Under the pieces are notes generated by a model. The model did not search any database. It was not told where the DNA came from and saw only the letters and a program-made list of their open reading frames with translations. 64,000 nt of DNA, from the NCBI RefSeq assembly GCF_000154825.1, contig NZ_DS560015.1, positions 583,052 to 647,051 on the forward strand, in the 5' to 3' direction. A program made the position numbers and the translations under genes. Source of the DNA: Anaerofustis stercorihominis DSM 17244 (GTDB taxonomy: Bacteria > Bacillota > Clostridia > Eubacteriales > Anaerofustaceae). Shown one piece after another: positions 46,486-54,543 of this stretch; position 1 is the first letter of the stretch; each line of letters opens with the position of its first letter.

Positions 46486-48618
46486 ATTGTTTGTATTTTT
46501 ACGAAATACGATTATAGCTTTAAACAGATCCCCGTCTATATCGATCTTGAAACTTCCGCCCTGTGCTTCAACGTAGCTTTTTACTATTGCAAGACCTATG
46601 CCGCTTCCGCTTTCATGTCTTGACTTATCTCCTCTTACAAACCTTTCGACTATCTCTTCGCTGGTAAAGTTCATCTGAGAGGCTGAAATATTCTTTATTT
46701 CCACCATGACATCTTCTTCGCTTTCTATTATATCTATATATACTCTTGTGGAAGGAAGAGCATACTTTGCCACGTTATTAAACAGATTTTCAAATATCCT
46801 GTAGGTCTTGTCTCCGTCAAGCATCAGCGCTATTTCACTGTTTGCCGACGTCATTATCATTTCAAGTCCTCTGGAATTAAGTACTTCAAAACATTCGTCT
46901 TTTGTCTGTTCTATCAATTGTATAAGATTTAGTTCCATTAAATCCAAATTGATATTCCCGCTGTTTACTTTGCTTACCTCAAACAAATCTTCTATCAGCG
47001 TACTTAATCTATCGATGTACTGATTTAAAGTCTCGGTGTACTCTTTTCTTGTTTCTTCGTCAATACTATCCTGCTGTAACAGCTCAACATAGTTCTTTAT
47101 CCCGGTGAGAGGAGTCTTTAAATCGTGAGAAACGTTGCTTATAAGTTCGGTCCTCATATTCTGAGACTTGGTTTCTTCCCTTACCGCTTCTTCAAATCCG
47201 GTTTTGATATTCCTAAATTCATCTTTTAAGGAATTGAATACACCCACATCCTCGGTTATCTCATCGTTAAAGTTCCCTTTTGCCAAGTTTTCCACAGACA
47301 CGAGCAAAACATCGTAATCCGCTTTTATCTTGTCGACTTTTTCTTTTACCCATAAGTATGAAACGACAGCATATATAATGGCGAGGAATATACCAAACCA
47401 CCAAAGACATATCATTATAAGTATCACCAATGTATTTATAAGGGCATATTTCATTATCGTCCTATTTATATTATCGGATAAATCCACATTGCCGAGTTTA
47501 TTGATACCCCCTTTGATATTCCTGCATAAATCGCCTATCAAAGTGTCGTCCCTCAGAAAACGCCAGATACCGTCAACTACTATATATTTTACGTCATAAC
47601 AGCCTATGCCGATAACAAGGAAAGTCAAAGCCCATATTACCATATTGCATAGGACAACTATAAAGTTAGCAAAAGTAAATCCCAATGTATCGACAAGATT
47701 TAAGAACACCCCATTTATGGTATATCCCGATACTATCAAGCATCCCATACACCCAAGAGTTATGGCAGTCGCTGTAAAGCCTATATTGATTTCTCCTCTG
47801 AGTTTTCTGAATGAAGAAAAAGGAGTTACTTCGTCTTCTATGCTCTTAGGGTAAAATAGTATAAATAATGCGATTATAAAACTTCCGAACATCAATGCCG
47901 CCGCAGAAAAAGCATTATAATTTTCCCAGCTGTTTAAGTAATAATAAACCATGCCCCCGTTATCTTTTACATTTTTGGGAACAGAGTAAGCTATAGATAC
48001 GTTATCGGGAGTATTTATTTTTATCTGATCCTGAGGAACGCTGACGCCGTTAATATAAAATCTGTCACTTCCGTCTTCCCCTCCGGAATAACCGACATCA
48101 AGAGAATTTTCAAAGAAAGACATAAAGTCAAACCCGTCATAATCACCTTTATATAAAGATTCTATATCCTTAAGTTCCCCTTTTGCATCGTAATATAGAG
48201 TACCGTAGAATATACTCTTATTCTTTACATCTTTATCAAATATGTTATTCTTTAGATATTTACTCTTAACCGTCTTCTTTGTTTTTGTATTCTTTATTTC
48301 ATATAAAAAATTACTGTCATTTTCAAGCACATTAAGAGAACTTGACATATTTTCTTCAAGATTTTCCGTCAGCTGTTCCCTGATGTCTTTCGGTACATCT
48401 TTGCCGAAAGACAGGATTTGATAGCTCGGATCAGCTTCTTTTGCCTTGGCAAGGGTAAAATATTTCATTTCACTGTTTAAATGATTTATTATAATATTTT
48501 CGTTATGATTGAATTTTCCCTCTACATTATCGTATAAACTTACCACCATACCGCTTAAGAATATGATGAGCGCCATAAATGATATAAAAAACGTCCGCTT
48601 CTTATTTATTTTGTTCAT
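46483..48618 (-). CDS. membrane sensor histidine kinase
   Basis: 711 residues from the ATG at 48618 (AGGTGA five bases upstream; a GTG three codons earlier is adjacent to the regulator stop). One N-terminal membrane helix, an outside domain of about 200 residues, then about five further helices (roughly 240-430), then HisKA with H498 in SNVSHDLKTPLTGI and a HATPase domain (FNNVAKYA, GSGIGLAIV). The layout resembles kinases next to VanR-like regulators that respond to envelope stress. The adjacent upstream regulator is surely its partner. The TAG stop lies in the first bases of a palindromic element. Confidence 0.93.
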   Translation of the reverse strand: MNKINKKRTFFISFMALIIFLSGMVVSLYDNVEGKFNHNENIIINHLNSEMKYFTLAKAKEADPSYQILSFGKDVPKDIREQLTENLEENMSSSLNVLENDSNFLYEIKNTKTKKTVKSKYLKNNIFDKDVKNKSIFYGTLYYDAKGELKDIESLYKGDYDGFDFMSFFENSLDVGYSGGEDGSDRFYINGVSVPQDQIKINTPDNVSIAYSVPKNVKDNGGMVYYYLNSWENYNAFSAAALMFGSFIIALFILFYPKSIEDEVTPFSSFRKLRGEINIGFTATAITLGCMGCLIVSGYTINGVFLNLVDTLGFTFANFIVVLCNMVIWALTFLVIGIGCYDVKYIVVDGIWRFLRDDTLIGDLCRNIKGGINKLGNVDLSDNINRTIMKYALINTLVILIMICLWWFGIFLAIIYAVVSYLWVKEKVDKIKADYDVLLVSVENLAKGNFNDEITEDVGVFNSLKDEFRNIKTGFEEAVREETKSQNMRTELISNVSHDLKTPLTGIKNYVELLQQDSIDEETRKEYTETLNQYIDRLSTLIEDLFEVSKVNSGNINLDLMELNLIQLIEQTKDECFEVLNSRGLEMIMTSANSEIALMLDGDKTYRIFENLFNNVAKYALPSTRVYIDIIESEEDVMVEIKNISASQMNFTSEEIVERFVRGDKSRHESGSGIGLAIVKSYVEAQGGSFKIDIDGDLFKAIIVFRKNTNN

Positions 48619-48627
48619 TTTATTCAC

Positions 48628-49338
48628 CTACATCTTTTCCATTTTATACCCTATCCCCCATACTACTTTTATATAGTGAGGTTTCTTGGGATTTACTTCT
48701 ATCTTTTCTCTCAGTTTTCTTATATGGACCATTATGGTCTCTGTATTTATCGCCTTTTCATTCCATACCTGTTCATAAATCTGCTCGGAAGAGTACACCC
48801 TTCCCGGAGTCTTTATAAGTAACCTTAATATCTGATATTCCTTTGCGGTAAGCTTTACTTTGTTACCGTCAACAGTCACTTCTTTTGTGTCATCGTCAAG
48901 TTCGAGACCTCCAACGACATATCTGTTGGAATTTTCCTCTTCTTTTATAGAACTATGTTTAAGATTTAAAATCTGATCATATCTTCTTATTTGAGAATTT
49001 ACCCTTGCGATAAGCTCCATTGAAGCAAAAGGCTTTGTGACATAATCGTCCGCACCTATATTAAGCCCCGTTATCTTATCTATATCTTCGGATTTGGCAC
49101 TTAAGAATATAACGGGTATATCGTAAGTTTCTCTTAGTCTCATCGTCATTGTGATACCGTCCATTACGGGCATCATTATATCGACTATGGCAAGATGTAT
49201 ATCTTCCCTATTCAAAACCTCCAAGCCTTCTTTTCCGTTTTCGGCTTCGAATACGTTATATCCCTGATTATTCAAATAAATCTTAATGGCATCTCTTATG
49301 CCTTTTTCGTCTTCAACTATCAATATATTATGCTGCAT
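48628..49338 (-). CDS. OmpR/PhoB-family response regulator
   Basis: 236 residues. N-terminal receiver with the acidic pair VEDE, acceptor Asp in AIVDIMMPVMDG, Thr/Ser in FLSAKS and Lys in YVTKPF; C-terminal winged helix (LTAKEYQILRLLIKTPGRV, then IMVHIRKLREKI). It is most like VanR-type regulators. ATG with AAAGAGGAC upstream. The sensor kinase starts within 10 bases of its stop, so the two form one operon. Confidence 0.95.
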   Translation of the reverse strand: MQHNILIVEDEKGIRDAIKIYLNNQGYNVFEAENGKEGLEVLNREDIHLAIVDIMMPVMDGITMTMRLRETYDIPVIFLSAKSEDIDKITGLNIGADDYVTKPFASMELIARVNSQIRRYDQILNLKHSSIKEEENSNRYVVGGLELDDDTKEVTVDGNKVKLTAKEYQILRLLIKTPGRVYSSEQIYEQVWNEKAINTETIMVHIRKLREKIEVNPKKPHYIKVVWGIGYKMEKM

Positions 49339-49386
49339 TTAAAAGTCCTCTTTTCATATAATTACCTCTATTCTATAATAATCTTA

Positions 49387-50040
49387 TCAGCAATTGGAAG
49401 AACTATTTAACTTTTTATAGTAAAAAAATCCTGCTGTCACTATAATGACAGTTATGATCCCTATTATACCTGCAAGTATATACTGCTGATTTTTTATTGA
49501 ACCCGTTATAAAAGTGGAAGTGACGATACTCGGTATCCTTCCGATCGTAGTGATAGCAAGCCATTTATACAGCCTTACATTTGTAAGAGATACGAGATAA
49601 GTCATTACGTCTTTGGGAGTACCGGGGATTAGGAATAAAACAAATACCCAGTAAAGACCTTTTTTCTTCTCGAAAGTCTTTTTCACTTCTTCTACTTTCT
49701 CTTCTTTGAACATCATGGTTATTATCTTATTGCCGAAAATCTTTACCAGATAATAAACGATTATCGTTCCTATAAAAGAACCGACCATACATACTGCCGT
49801 CCCCCAAAGGGAACCGAACATATACCCCGCCGCAAGCTCCAAAGGTTCACCGGGTATGAAAGCGATGAATATCTGTATCGTTATAAGAGATATCATCAAA
49901 AGTTCTTTAAGTCCGTGAGGCAGATTTGAAATCCACTTTATTATTTTTTCCAGGTCAAGGCTCAATATCACTCCCAAACCTATAAGCGTGATGAGTGCAA
50001 TGACCGACGCTATTATTATCGTTTTTTTCTTGTTTTTCAT
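49387..50040 (-). CDS. TVP38/TMEM64 (VTT-domain) membrane protein
   Basis: 217 residues with about six hydrophobic helices. The VTT/DedA-like core is visible: FIPGEPLELAAGYMFGS, GSFIGTIIVYYLVK, and LFLIPGTPKDVMTYLVSLT with the paired Pro-Gly motifs. Family members are thought to scramble or carry lipids; in bacteria some affect selenite or undecaprenyl phosphate handling. It follows the two-component pair by about 50 bases upstream in the same direction and precedes it in transcription, so it may belong to the same regulon. Confidence 0.85.
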   Translation of the reverse strand: MKNKKKTIIIASVIALITLIGLGVILSLDLEKIIKWISNLPHGLKELLMISLITIQIFIAFIPGEPLELAAGYMFGSLWGTAVCMVGSFIGTIIVYYLVKIFGNKIITMMFKEEKVEEVKKTFEKKKGLYWVFVLFLIPGTPKDVMTYLVSLTNVRLYKWLAITTIGRIPSIVTSTFITGSIKNQQYILAGIIGIITVIIVTAGFFYYKKLNSSSNC

Positions 50041-50044
50041 TTTT

Positions 50045-50647
50045 CTATACCGGTTCGTATATATCGCTTAAATATGAATAGCCGAGATCATCTTTATTAT
50101 ATAATCTGCTTAGCTCATATACATTCCCTTCAAATTCTAAATCAAAATCTTTCATTGCTGAAAGTTCATAAGGACGGATATGTTTCGGAGATTTAAAAAT
50201 ATCTATAACTCCGTTACTGCTTAGAAGTTCGCTAACGAATTCGGAGCAGAATTTATGATATTTTCTGTTAAGAGTAATATTTCCGTTACATAACATTACA
50301 CCTAAAATATCATATTTATAATCAAGTCTTTCCTCATACATTTTAGACAAATGGTTCGATATACTTTCATACTGACTTTCATTTATTTCTATAGATACGA
50401 TTTTTATTTTAATATCCTGATTTTTTTCATACAATCCTTTAAAAGGACTTTCTTTTGTAAATCTGGCGGGAAGCATGAAGTTTGGATTTCTTCTGCCGAA
50501 GGCATAAAAAGTATCGAAAGTATCGTCCAAAGAAATCGCCACATGAGTGTAATCTTCCTTTGTCCTTTTATATATCGCTTTGGAAAGAAGCGTATTCGAT
50601 CTTGAAAACATAAGATAAATTTTATAAGTTTTGTCTTTTCTGTCCAT
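50045..50647 (-). CDS. YiiX/NlpC-P60-like papain-fold hydrolase
   Basis: 200 residues, no signal peptide. The pattern YTHVAISLDDTFDTFYAFGRR, followed after about 90 residues by KFCSEFVSELL, fits the permuted NlpC/P60 (YiiX/YebB) plan, with His in THVAI and the nucleophile Cys in FCSEF. Such proteins may cut lipids or peptides; the substrate is unknown. ATG with GAGGTGATGATATG upstream. It heads the run towards the VTT protein, 4 bases away. Confidence 0.65.
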   Translation of the reverse strand: MDRKDKTYKIYLMFSRSNTLLSKAIYKRTKEDYTHVAISLDDTFDTFYAFGRRNPNFMLPARFTKESPFKGLYEKNQDIKIKIVSIEINESQYESISNHLSKMYEERLDYKYDILGVMLCNGNITLNRKYHKFCSEFVSELLSSNGVIDIFKSPKHIRPYELSAMKDFDLEFEGNVYELSRLYNKDDLGYSYLSDIYEPV

Positions 50648-50736
50648 ATCATCACCTCGATTTTTGTTTATTATAAAAATCGTTTCTTATTAAAAATAGT
50701 ATAAAAATCTTAATAATTTCTAAAATTTATGATTAA

Positions 50737-50930
50737 GGGCTGTCTGCCCTTATAAACCCATTGTAAGGGACTCCGTCCCCTAAGAACCCTGCCCTTTTTT
50801 GTCCGAAGAAACAAAAAAGGGGTAAAAATTCTTCCGCTCAAGCCGCGGAGGCTTAGCATTCGGCAAAAAGGATATTAAACTTACTGAAGTCATTCACCCG
50901 CATATTACCTAAACGAGTTATTTACTTATT
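50737..50930. repeat. palindromic element (copy 5), left-type
   Basis: AAGGGC-tgtct-GCCCTT, GGGACTCCGTCCC, CCCTTTTTTGTCC / GAACAAAAAAGGGG, CCGCGG, then CACCCGCATATTACCT. It is nearly identical to 55969-56150 and, like it, lies directly before a type I TA-like module. Confidence 0.8.
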
Positions 50931-51001
50931 AGCAAATGAAAGCTTTCAAATTATAAAAATGATATAACAAATTTTCGTCACATATAAAATAATTAGAATT
51001 G

Positions 51002-51030
51002 TTGACAATAATGAAATTAAAGAATATAAT
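51002..51030 (+). promoter_or_regulatory. promoter of plus-strand small RNA, module 1
   Basis: Perfect consensus TTGACA, 17-bp spacer, TATAAT. Confidence 0.85.
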
Positions 51031-51036
51031 ATAAAC

Positions 51037-51128
51037 AAAGAAGGAGCCGTAGAGATGAAGGTAGCTTCCTCAGACAATTAAGTTATAAAATAACTATCCT
51101 GATTCGGCGTTAGGGTAGTTATTTTTTT
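51037..51128 (+). ncRNA. candidate antitoxin RNA, module 1
   Basis: Predicted about 92 nt, from the consensus promoter to the terminator AATAACTATCCT / GGGTAGTTATTTTTTT (51089-51128). Its 5' part has AAGGAGCCGTAGAGATG, with a mini-frame MKVASSDN and a GGAGCC/GGCTTCC-like hairpin also kept in module 2. Its 3' end overlaps the convergent toxin-like mRNA. Confidence 0.6.
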
Positions 51129-51254
51129 GACTATTCTAAGAATTCTTTAGAATTCTTATTGAATTTTAATTTATTAAAATTCAAGTATGTGTTTACACAT
51201 ATTAGAATAACATGAGCAGATTCGCTTTAGCGATATTTGCGAATATAACCTATT

Positions 51255-51290
51255 TTATAGTTTATATACTTCTTTTAAAGTTATTTTCAT
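51255..51290 (-). pseudogene. toxin-like peptide, module 1 (degenerate, 11 codons)
   Basis: ATG with a strong GGAGGTGGTGCTT site. It reads only MKITLKEVYKL before TAA, whereas module 2 encodes 27 hydrophobic residues. The sequence after the stop contains the dispersed AACATGAG repeat module, so insertion or decay probably destroyed the coding part while promoter, leader hairpin (51300-51338) and terminator were kept. Confidence 0.55.
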
Positions 51291-51373
51291 AAGCACCACC
51301 TCCTATGTATTTTCAGCTTACGCTGAATATAAATGGAGAAAACCACCCGCACCTTATTCTACGGCTCGGTATT

Positions 51374-51402
51374 ATTATATACCACTTCGAATATTTGTTC
51401 AA
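51374..51402 (-). promoter_or_regulatory. promoter of toxin-like mRNA, module 1
   Basis: TTGAAC, 17-bp spacer, TATAAT on the minus strand; identical boxes and spacing in module 2. Confidence 0.85.
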
Positions 51403-51435
51403 TATTTATGGCGAAAGTGGTCACTTTCTGTTCAC

Positions 51436-51560
51436 AATAGTATATAAGGGGTTCCACCCCTTTCACCCCGCGAAGTTTTTTCCGAAGCGAAAAAATTTCG
51501 AGAAAAACGCTTCCACTGCGTGGAGCTAAAGCCTTCGGCAAAAGGGATATTAAACTTATT
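51436..51560. repeat. palindromic element (copy 6), left-type
   Basis: AAGGGG-ttcca-CCCCTT, ACCCCGCGAAGTTTTTTCCG, then CACTGCGTGG and GCCTTCGGCAAAAG. It starts about 35 bases beyond the toxin promoter. Confidence 0.75.
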
Positions 51561-51609
51561 TTAATCTTTCATATCCATATTAACTAAAAGAATAATATTC
51601 ATAAATAAA

Positions 51610-51632
51610 AAAACACCCTTTAGGAGTGTTTT
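51610..51632 (-). terminator. intrinsic terminator after the DUF6809-like gene
   Basis: AAACACTCC / GGTGTTTTTTT on the minus strand. Confidence 0.7.
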
Positions 51633-51906
51633 ATTTATCTTCTTCAAGTATATCCTTCATCATCTTTGCTCCAAGTTTAAAACCCACAATAAAATAATGA
51701 GAACAGTTAGCTAAATTATAATCAAGCCACTTTTTAGTCAATTCTTCAAATTCTTCCTCTTTTTCCTTTGATAAATCTTGACTGAAACTATTTTCATTTT
51801 TGAATAGAAGACTTCCTTTTAATAATACTTCATCGCTTAATTCGCTTTTGATATCCATAGGTTCTATATTCCCATAAAATAAATCTTCCAATACACCTTT
51901 TTTCAT
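51631..51906 (-). CDS. DUF6809-like small protein
   Basis: 91 residues. The N-terminus LEDLFYGNIEPMD and C-terminus FIVGFKLGAKMMKDIL match the pattern of DUF6809-type helical proteins common in clostridial mobile and accessory regions (family recalled, not searched). The middle is acidic and helical (KEKEEEFEELTKKW). No catalytic motif. ATG with AAAGGAGTAAGA upstream. It follows the XRE regulator gene on the same strand, with a perfect 22-bp palindromic hairpin between them. Confidence 0.65.
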   Translation of the reverse strand: MKKGVLEDLFYGNIEPMDIKSELSDEVLLKGSLLFKNENSFSQDLSKEKEEEFEELTKKWLDYNLANCSHYFIVGFKLGAKMMKDILEEDK

Positions 51907-51930
51907 TTCTTACTCCTTTTAAATTTAAAA

Positions 51931-51952
51931 AGTGCTAAATTAATTTAGCACT
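51931..51952 (-). terminator. palindromic terminator between the XRE and DUF6809-like genes
   Basis: AGTGCTAAAT-TA-ATTTAGCACT with TTTTT after it on the minus strand. It overlaps the XRE stop codon, and the next ribosome site is about 15 bases away. Confidence 0.75.
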
Positions 51953-52304
51953 ATACATATTCTAAAGTTTCTTCTAAATCCAGCTTTTTTAAATAATTCA
52001 AATTTTTGACTAAAACTTGTCTTTCCTCAATAGTGCAGTCCTTAAAAAGTAAATCTATTTCTCTTACAGTAATAAACATAGACCTTTTGCCTAAATCCAA
52101 ATCTAATAATTCATCTAAACTTATGTTTAAAATATTTGCGATATTTACTATAGTTTGTAGTGATACTTTTGTACTTCCGTTTTCAATATGACTCAAATGG
52201 CTTACGGATAAATCCACATATTCGGCAAGAGTTTCTTGTGTTATTCCTTGTTTTTTTCTTTGTTGTTTTAATTTTTCTCCTAACATAAGATAGTCTATTT
52301 TCAT
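51951..52304 (-). CDS. XRE-family transcriptional regulator
   Basis: 117 residues. The N-terminal helix-turn-helix of the Cro/CI type is clear (LKQQRKKQGITQETLAEYVDLSVSHLSHIENGSTKVSLQTIVNIA, in overlapping parts; recognition helix VSHLSHIENG). The C-terminal 50 residues are helical and may dimerise. ATG at 52304. With the DUF6809-like gene it forms a small two-gene unit inside the repeat-rich 50.7-56.8 kb region. Its target is not evident. Confidence 0.85.
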   Translation of the reverse strand: MKIDYLMLGEKLKQQRKKQGITQETLAEYVDLSVSHLSHIENGSTKVSLQTIVNIANILNISLDELLDLDLGKRSMFITVREIDLLFKDCTIEERQVLVKNLNYLKKLDLEETLEYV

Positions 52305-52540
52305 TCACTGCACCATGTTTTTTGTTTATATTTTATTTAAATTGGTTTCTTAAATACAGAGTTTTAAACCGCTCAACTTTGCTTAGTTTTTTGGATTGTG
52401 TGGCAAGGAAAATATGACAAAACGGCTTATACAAAGGAATTTAAGGGATTTTTGAACCTGCTGATACTATAAATTATATATGAAATTAAAAATCATATGA
52501 CATTCACAAAATGTCATACATTAAAAAAGTAAGTTTTTAT

Positions 52541-52735
52541 GGGGGCGGGACAGCGGTTCTTTCACAAAATGCGGGCAGCATTTTGTAGAAAATCGAACCG
52601 CGTTAAAGCCGTCACGGCGATTGAGTGAAAGCATTTTATCGAATATTTTTTGCTTTGGAAAAATATTCGCAGGGTTCCTAAGGGACGGAGTCCCTTACAC
52701 CGGGTTGTAGGGTGGAACCCTACAGAGTTTAATAT
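52541..52735. repeat. palindromic element (copy 7), right-type
   Basis: TTCACAAAATGCGGGCAGCA hairpin, AAATATTTTTTGCTTTGGAAAAATATT, then GGGACGGAGTCCC and TAGGGTGGAACCCTA. Confidence 0.75.
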
Positions 52736-52866
52736 AAGCAATAACATTCATAAAAATTTTAAACTAAAAGAATTTTCAACATTATAATTTTAAATAATGT
52801 AAATTAAAAAATCTTATTAAAAATCAAAAATATTTATTAAAACAGTATACATTAGTATATTTTTTC

Positions 52867-52898
52867 TTCCTCCGTAAAAAATACTAAAAAAGGAGGAA
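52867..52898 (+). promoter_or_regulatory. hairpin closing the rubrerythrin ribosome site
   Basis: TTCCTCC (52867-52873) is the exact complement of the Shine-Dalgarno GGAGGAA (52892-52898), with an 18-nt loop; the ATG follows 3 bases later. Confidence 0.6.
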
Positions 52899-52901
52899 AA
52901 A

Positions 52902-53486
52902 ATGGAATTTAAAAATAGTCAAACAGTTAAAAACTTAATGAGCTCTTTTGTAGGTGAAAGCGGTGTTTATCAAAGATATTCTTACTATGCAAAAAGAGCA
53001 AACAAAGATGGATTTAAATACATCGAAGATATTTTCAACGAAACTGCATTAAACGAACTTTATCATGCCAAAAGATTTATGTTCCTTATAAACAAAGAAT
53101 TACCGGGAGAAAAAATCATGGTGGATCAAGCAGACTACCCTGTTTTCTACGGAACTACTTTGGAAAACTTAAAATCAGCGGCTCTCGGTGAATACGAAGA
53201 AGCATATGAAATATATCCTACATTCGCAAACACTGCGAGAGAAGAAGGTTTCAAGGAAGTTGCAACATATTTCGACTTGATTTCGGATGTTGAAAAATTC
53301 CACCACAAAAGATATGACACATTGGCACAAGAAGTTGAAAGAGGTTATTTCCACAGAGAAGGCGACTGCGACTGGATCTGTCTAAAATGCGGTCATCATC
53401 ACAAAGGACCAAACCCTCCTAAAGTTTGTCCTATCTGTGACCATTCCGAAGCATACTTCAAACCGATTTGTCCTTCAGGCAACTAA
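52902..53486 (+). CDS. rubrerythrin
   Basis: 194 residues. Rubrerythrin reduces hydrogen peroxide in anaerobes using a di-iron site fed by a rubredoxin-like iron. The N-terminal four-helix ferritin-like domain has the expected Glu/His ligands (GESGVYQRYSYYAKRA, NETALNELYHAKRF, EYEEAYEIYP, DVEKFHHKRY). The C-terminal rubredoxin-like domain has CDWICLKCGHHHKG and CPIC. It stands alone, with its own promoter region and terminator. The 5' leader can hide the ribosome site in a hairpin, so translation may be regulated. Confidence 0.95.
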   Translation: MEFKNSQTVKNLMSSFVGESGVYQRYSYYAKRANKDGFKYIEDIFNETALNELYHAKRFMFLINKELPGEKIMVDQADYPVFYGTTLENLKSAALGEYEEAYEIYPTFANTAREEGFKEVATYFDLISDVEKFHHKRYDTLAQEVERGYFHREGDCDWICLKCGHHHKGPNPPKVCPICDHSEAYFKPICPSGN

Positions 53487-53511
53487 AAAAAGTGCATTAA
53501 GCACTTTTTTT
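53486..53511 (+). terminator. intrinsic terminator after rubrerythrin
   Basis: AAAAAGTGC-attaa-GCACTTTTTT. Confidence 0.88.
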
Positions 53512-53699
53512 ATTGTCTCTATTTAATATGATTTGACATCTATATTTATTTAATGATAAATATCAATGATTTTTAAATATAAATACATTTTGATTTCTTA
53601 AAATACTATAATTTAAAACCATATATAATTTACTTGATTACCGAAATTTAACACAAAATTAAACTTTTAAAATTATCATTAATATATCATAATTTTAGC

Positions 53700-54503
53700 T
53701 TATCCCTCATTTTCCATCTCTTCAAGGATTTCATTATATACACTGCTCAGTATCTCTTCACTGTAACCTTTGGCATAAAAGAACGGAAACACTTTATATT
53801 TTACCTTTTCAAGCTCTTCGCCTTTATTTATGTATTTATAAAAACGTTTCTTTATCTTTTCCTTTAATTTTGTATTTTCGCTGATATTCTCGTCTTCGCT
53901 TATTATATCGTCAATTACGGAATTTACAAGCTTATAATCGTAACCTTTCCTAACGGCACTGTTTATTATTTTATCTCTCTTCTCCCTGTAAAAAAGCTCA
54001 CTGTGCTTTTTGTCCTGCTTTGATATGAACTCGCTTAAATTTTCTGTTTCTTCTTCCATACTAAAGCACATCTCCACAGTCTTAAGCACCAAGGAAACAT
54101 CTATCCCCTTCTTTATAAGGTCATTCTTTATTTTATTTCTCCCGATAAGAGAAGCGGATTTACTTCTCGTAAAGTTTTCTATATAATCTTCGTCATTTAC
54201 ATACTTAAGCTCCAAAAGCCTGTTTAAAACATCATTTATCACTATATCGGGAAAGTGTTTCTTACCTAGATAATCAAGGATTTCCCCTTCGCACCTCATG
54301 GCATAAGAAAGGTAATTGAGAGCCATATTAAGAGCAGTATCGTATAAATCGTCGTAGCTTTCTTTTATTAGCTCGTCGATATCAACTTCATCTTCCAATT
54401 TAAGTTTATTTATGATTTTTTTCTCCAGACGAAGTACTTTTTCATCGTTTATCGTTACGTTATATTCTCTTTTTGTCTTCGTTATTTTTGTTATTACGTC
54501 CAC
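53700..54503 (-). CDS. recX: RecX-family regulator of recombination
   Basis: 267 residues from a GTG start (AAAGGTAATAAA upstream). RecX binds inside RecA filaments and limits their activity. The three-helix repeats are visible: NYLSYAMRCEGEILDYLGKK, LLELKYVNDEDYIENF, NKIKNDLIKKGID, and later repeats ending FPFFYAKGYSEEILSSV. The extra N-terminal domain and length are normal for clostridial RecX. recA is not in the window. It follows mtnN by about 40 bases, probably in one transcript. Confidence 0.88.
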   Translation of the reverse strand: MDVITKITKTKREYNVTINDEKVLRLEKKIINKLKLEDEVDIDELIKESYDDLYDTALNMALNYLSYAMRCEGEILDYLGKKHFPDIVINDVLNRLLELKYVNDEDYIENFTRSKSASLIGRNKIKNDLIKKGIDVSLVLKTVEMCFSMEEETENLSEFISKQDKKHSELFYREKRDKIINSAVRKGYDYKLVNSVIDDIISEDENISENTKLKEKIKKRFYKYINKGEELEKVKYKVFPFFYAKGYSEEILSSVYNEILEEMENEG

Positions 54504-54543
54504 TTTATTACCTTTCTTTTTTATATTTAATGGGCTTAGTCCC

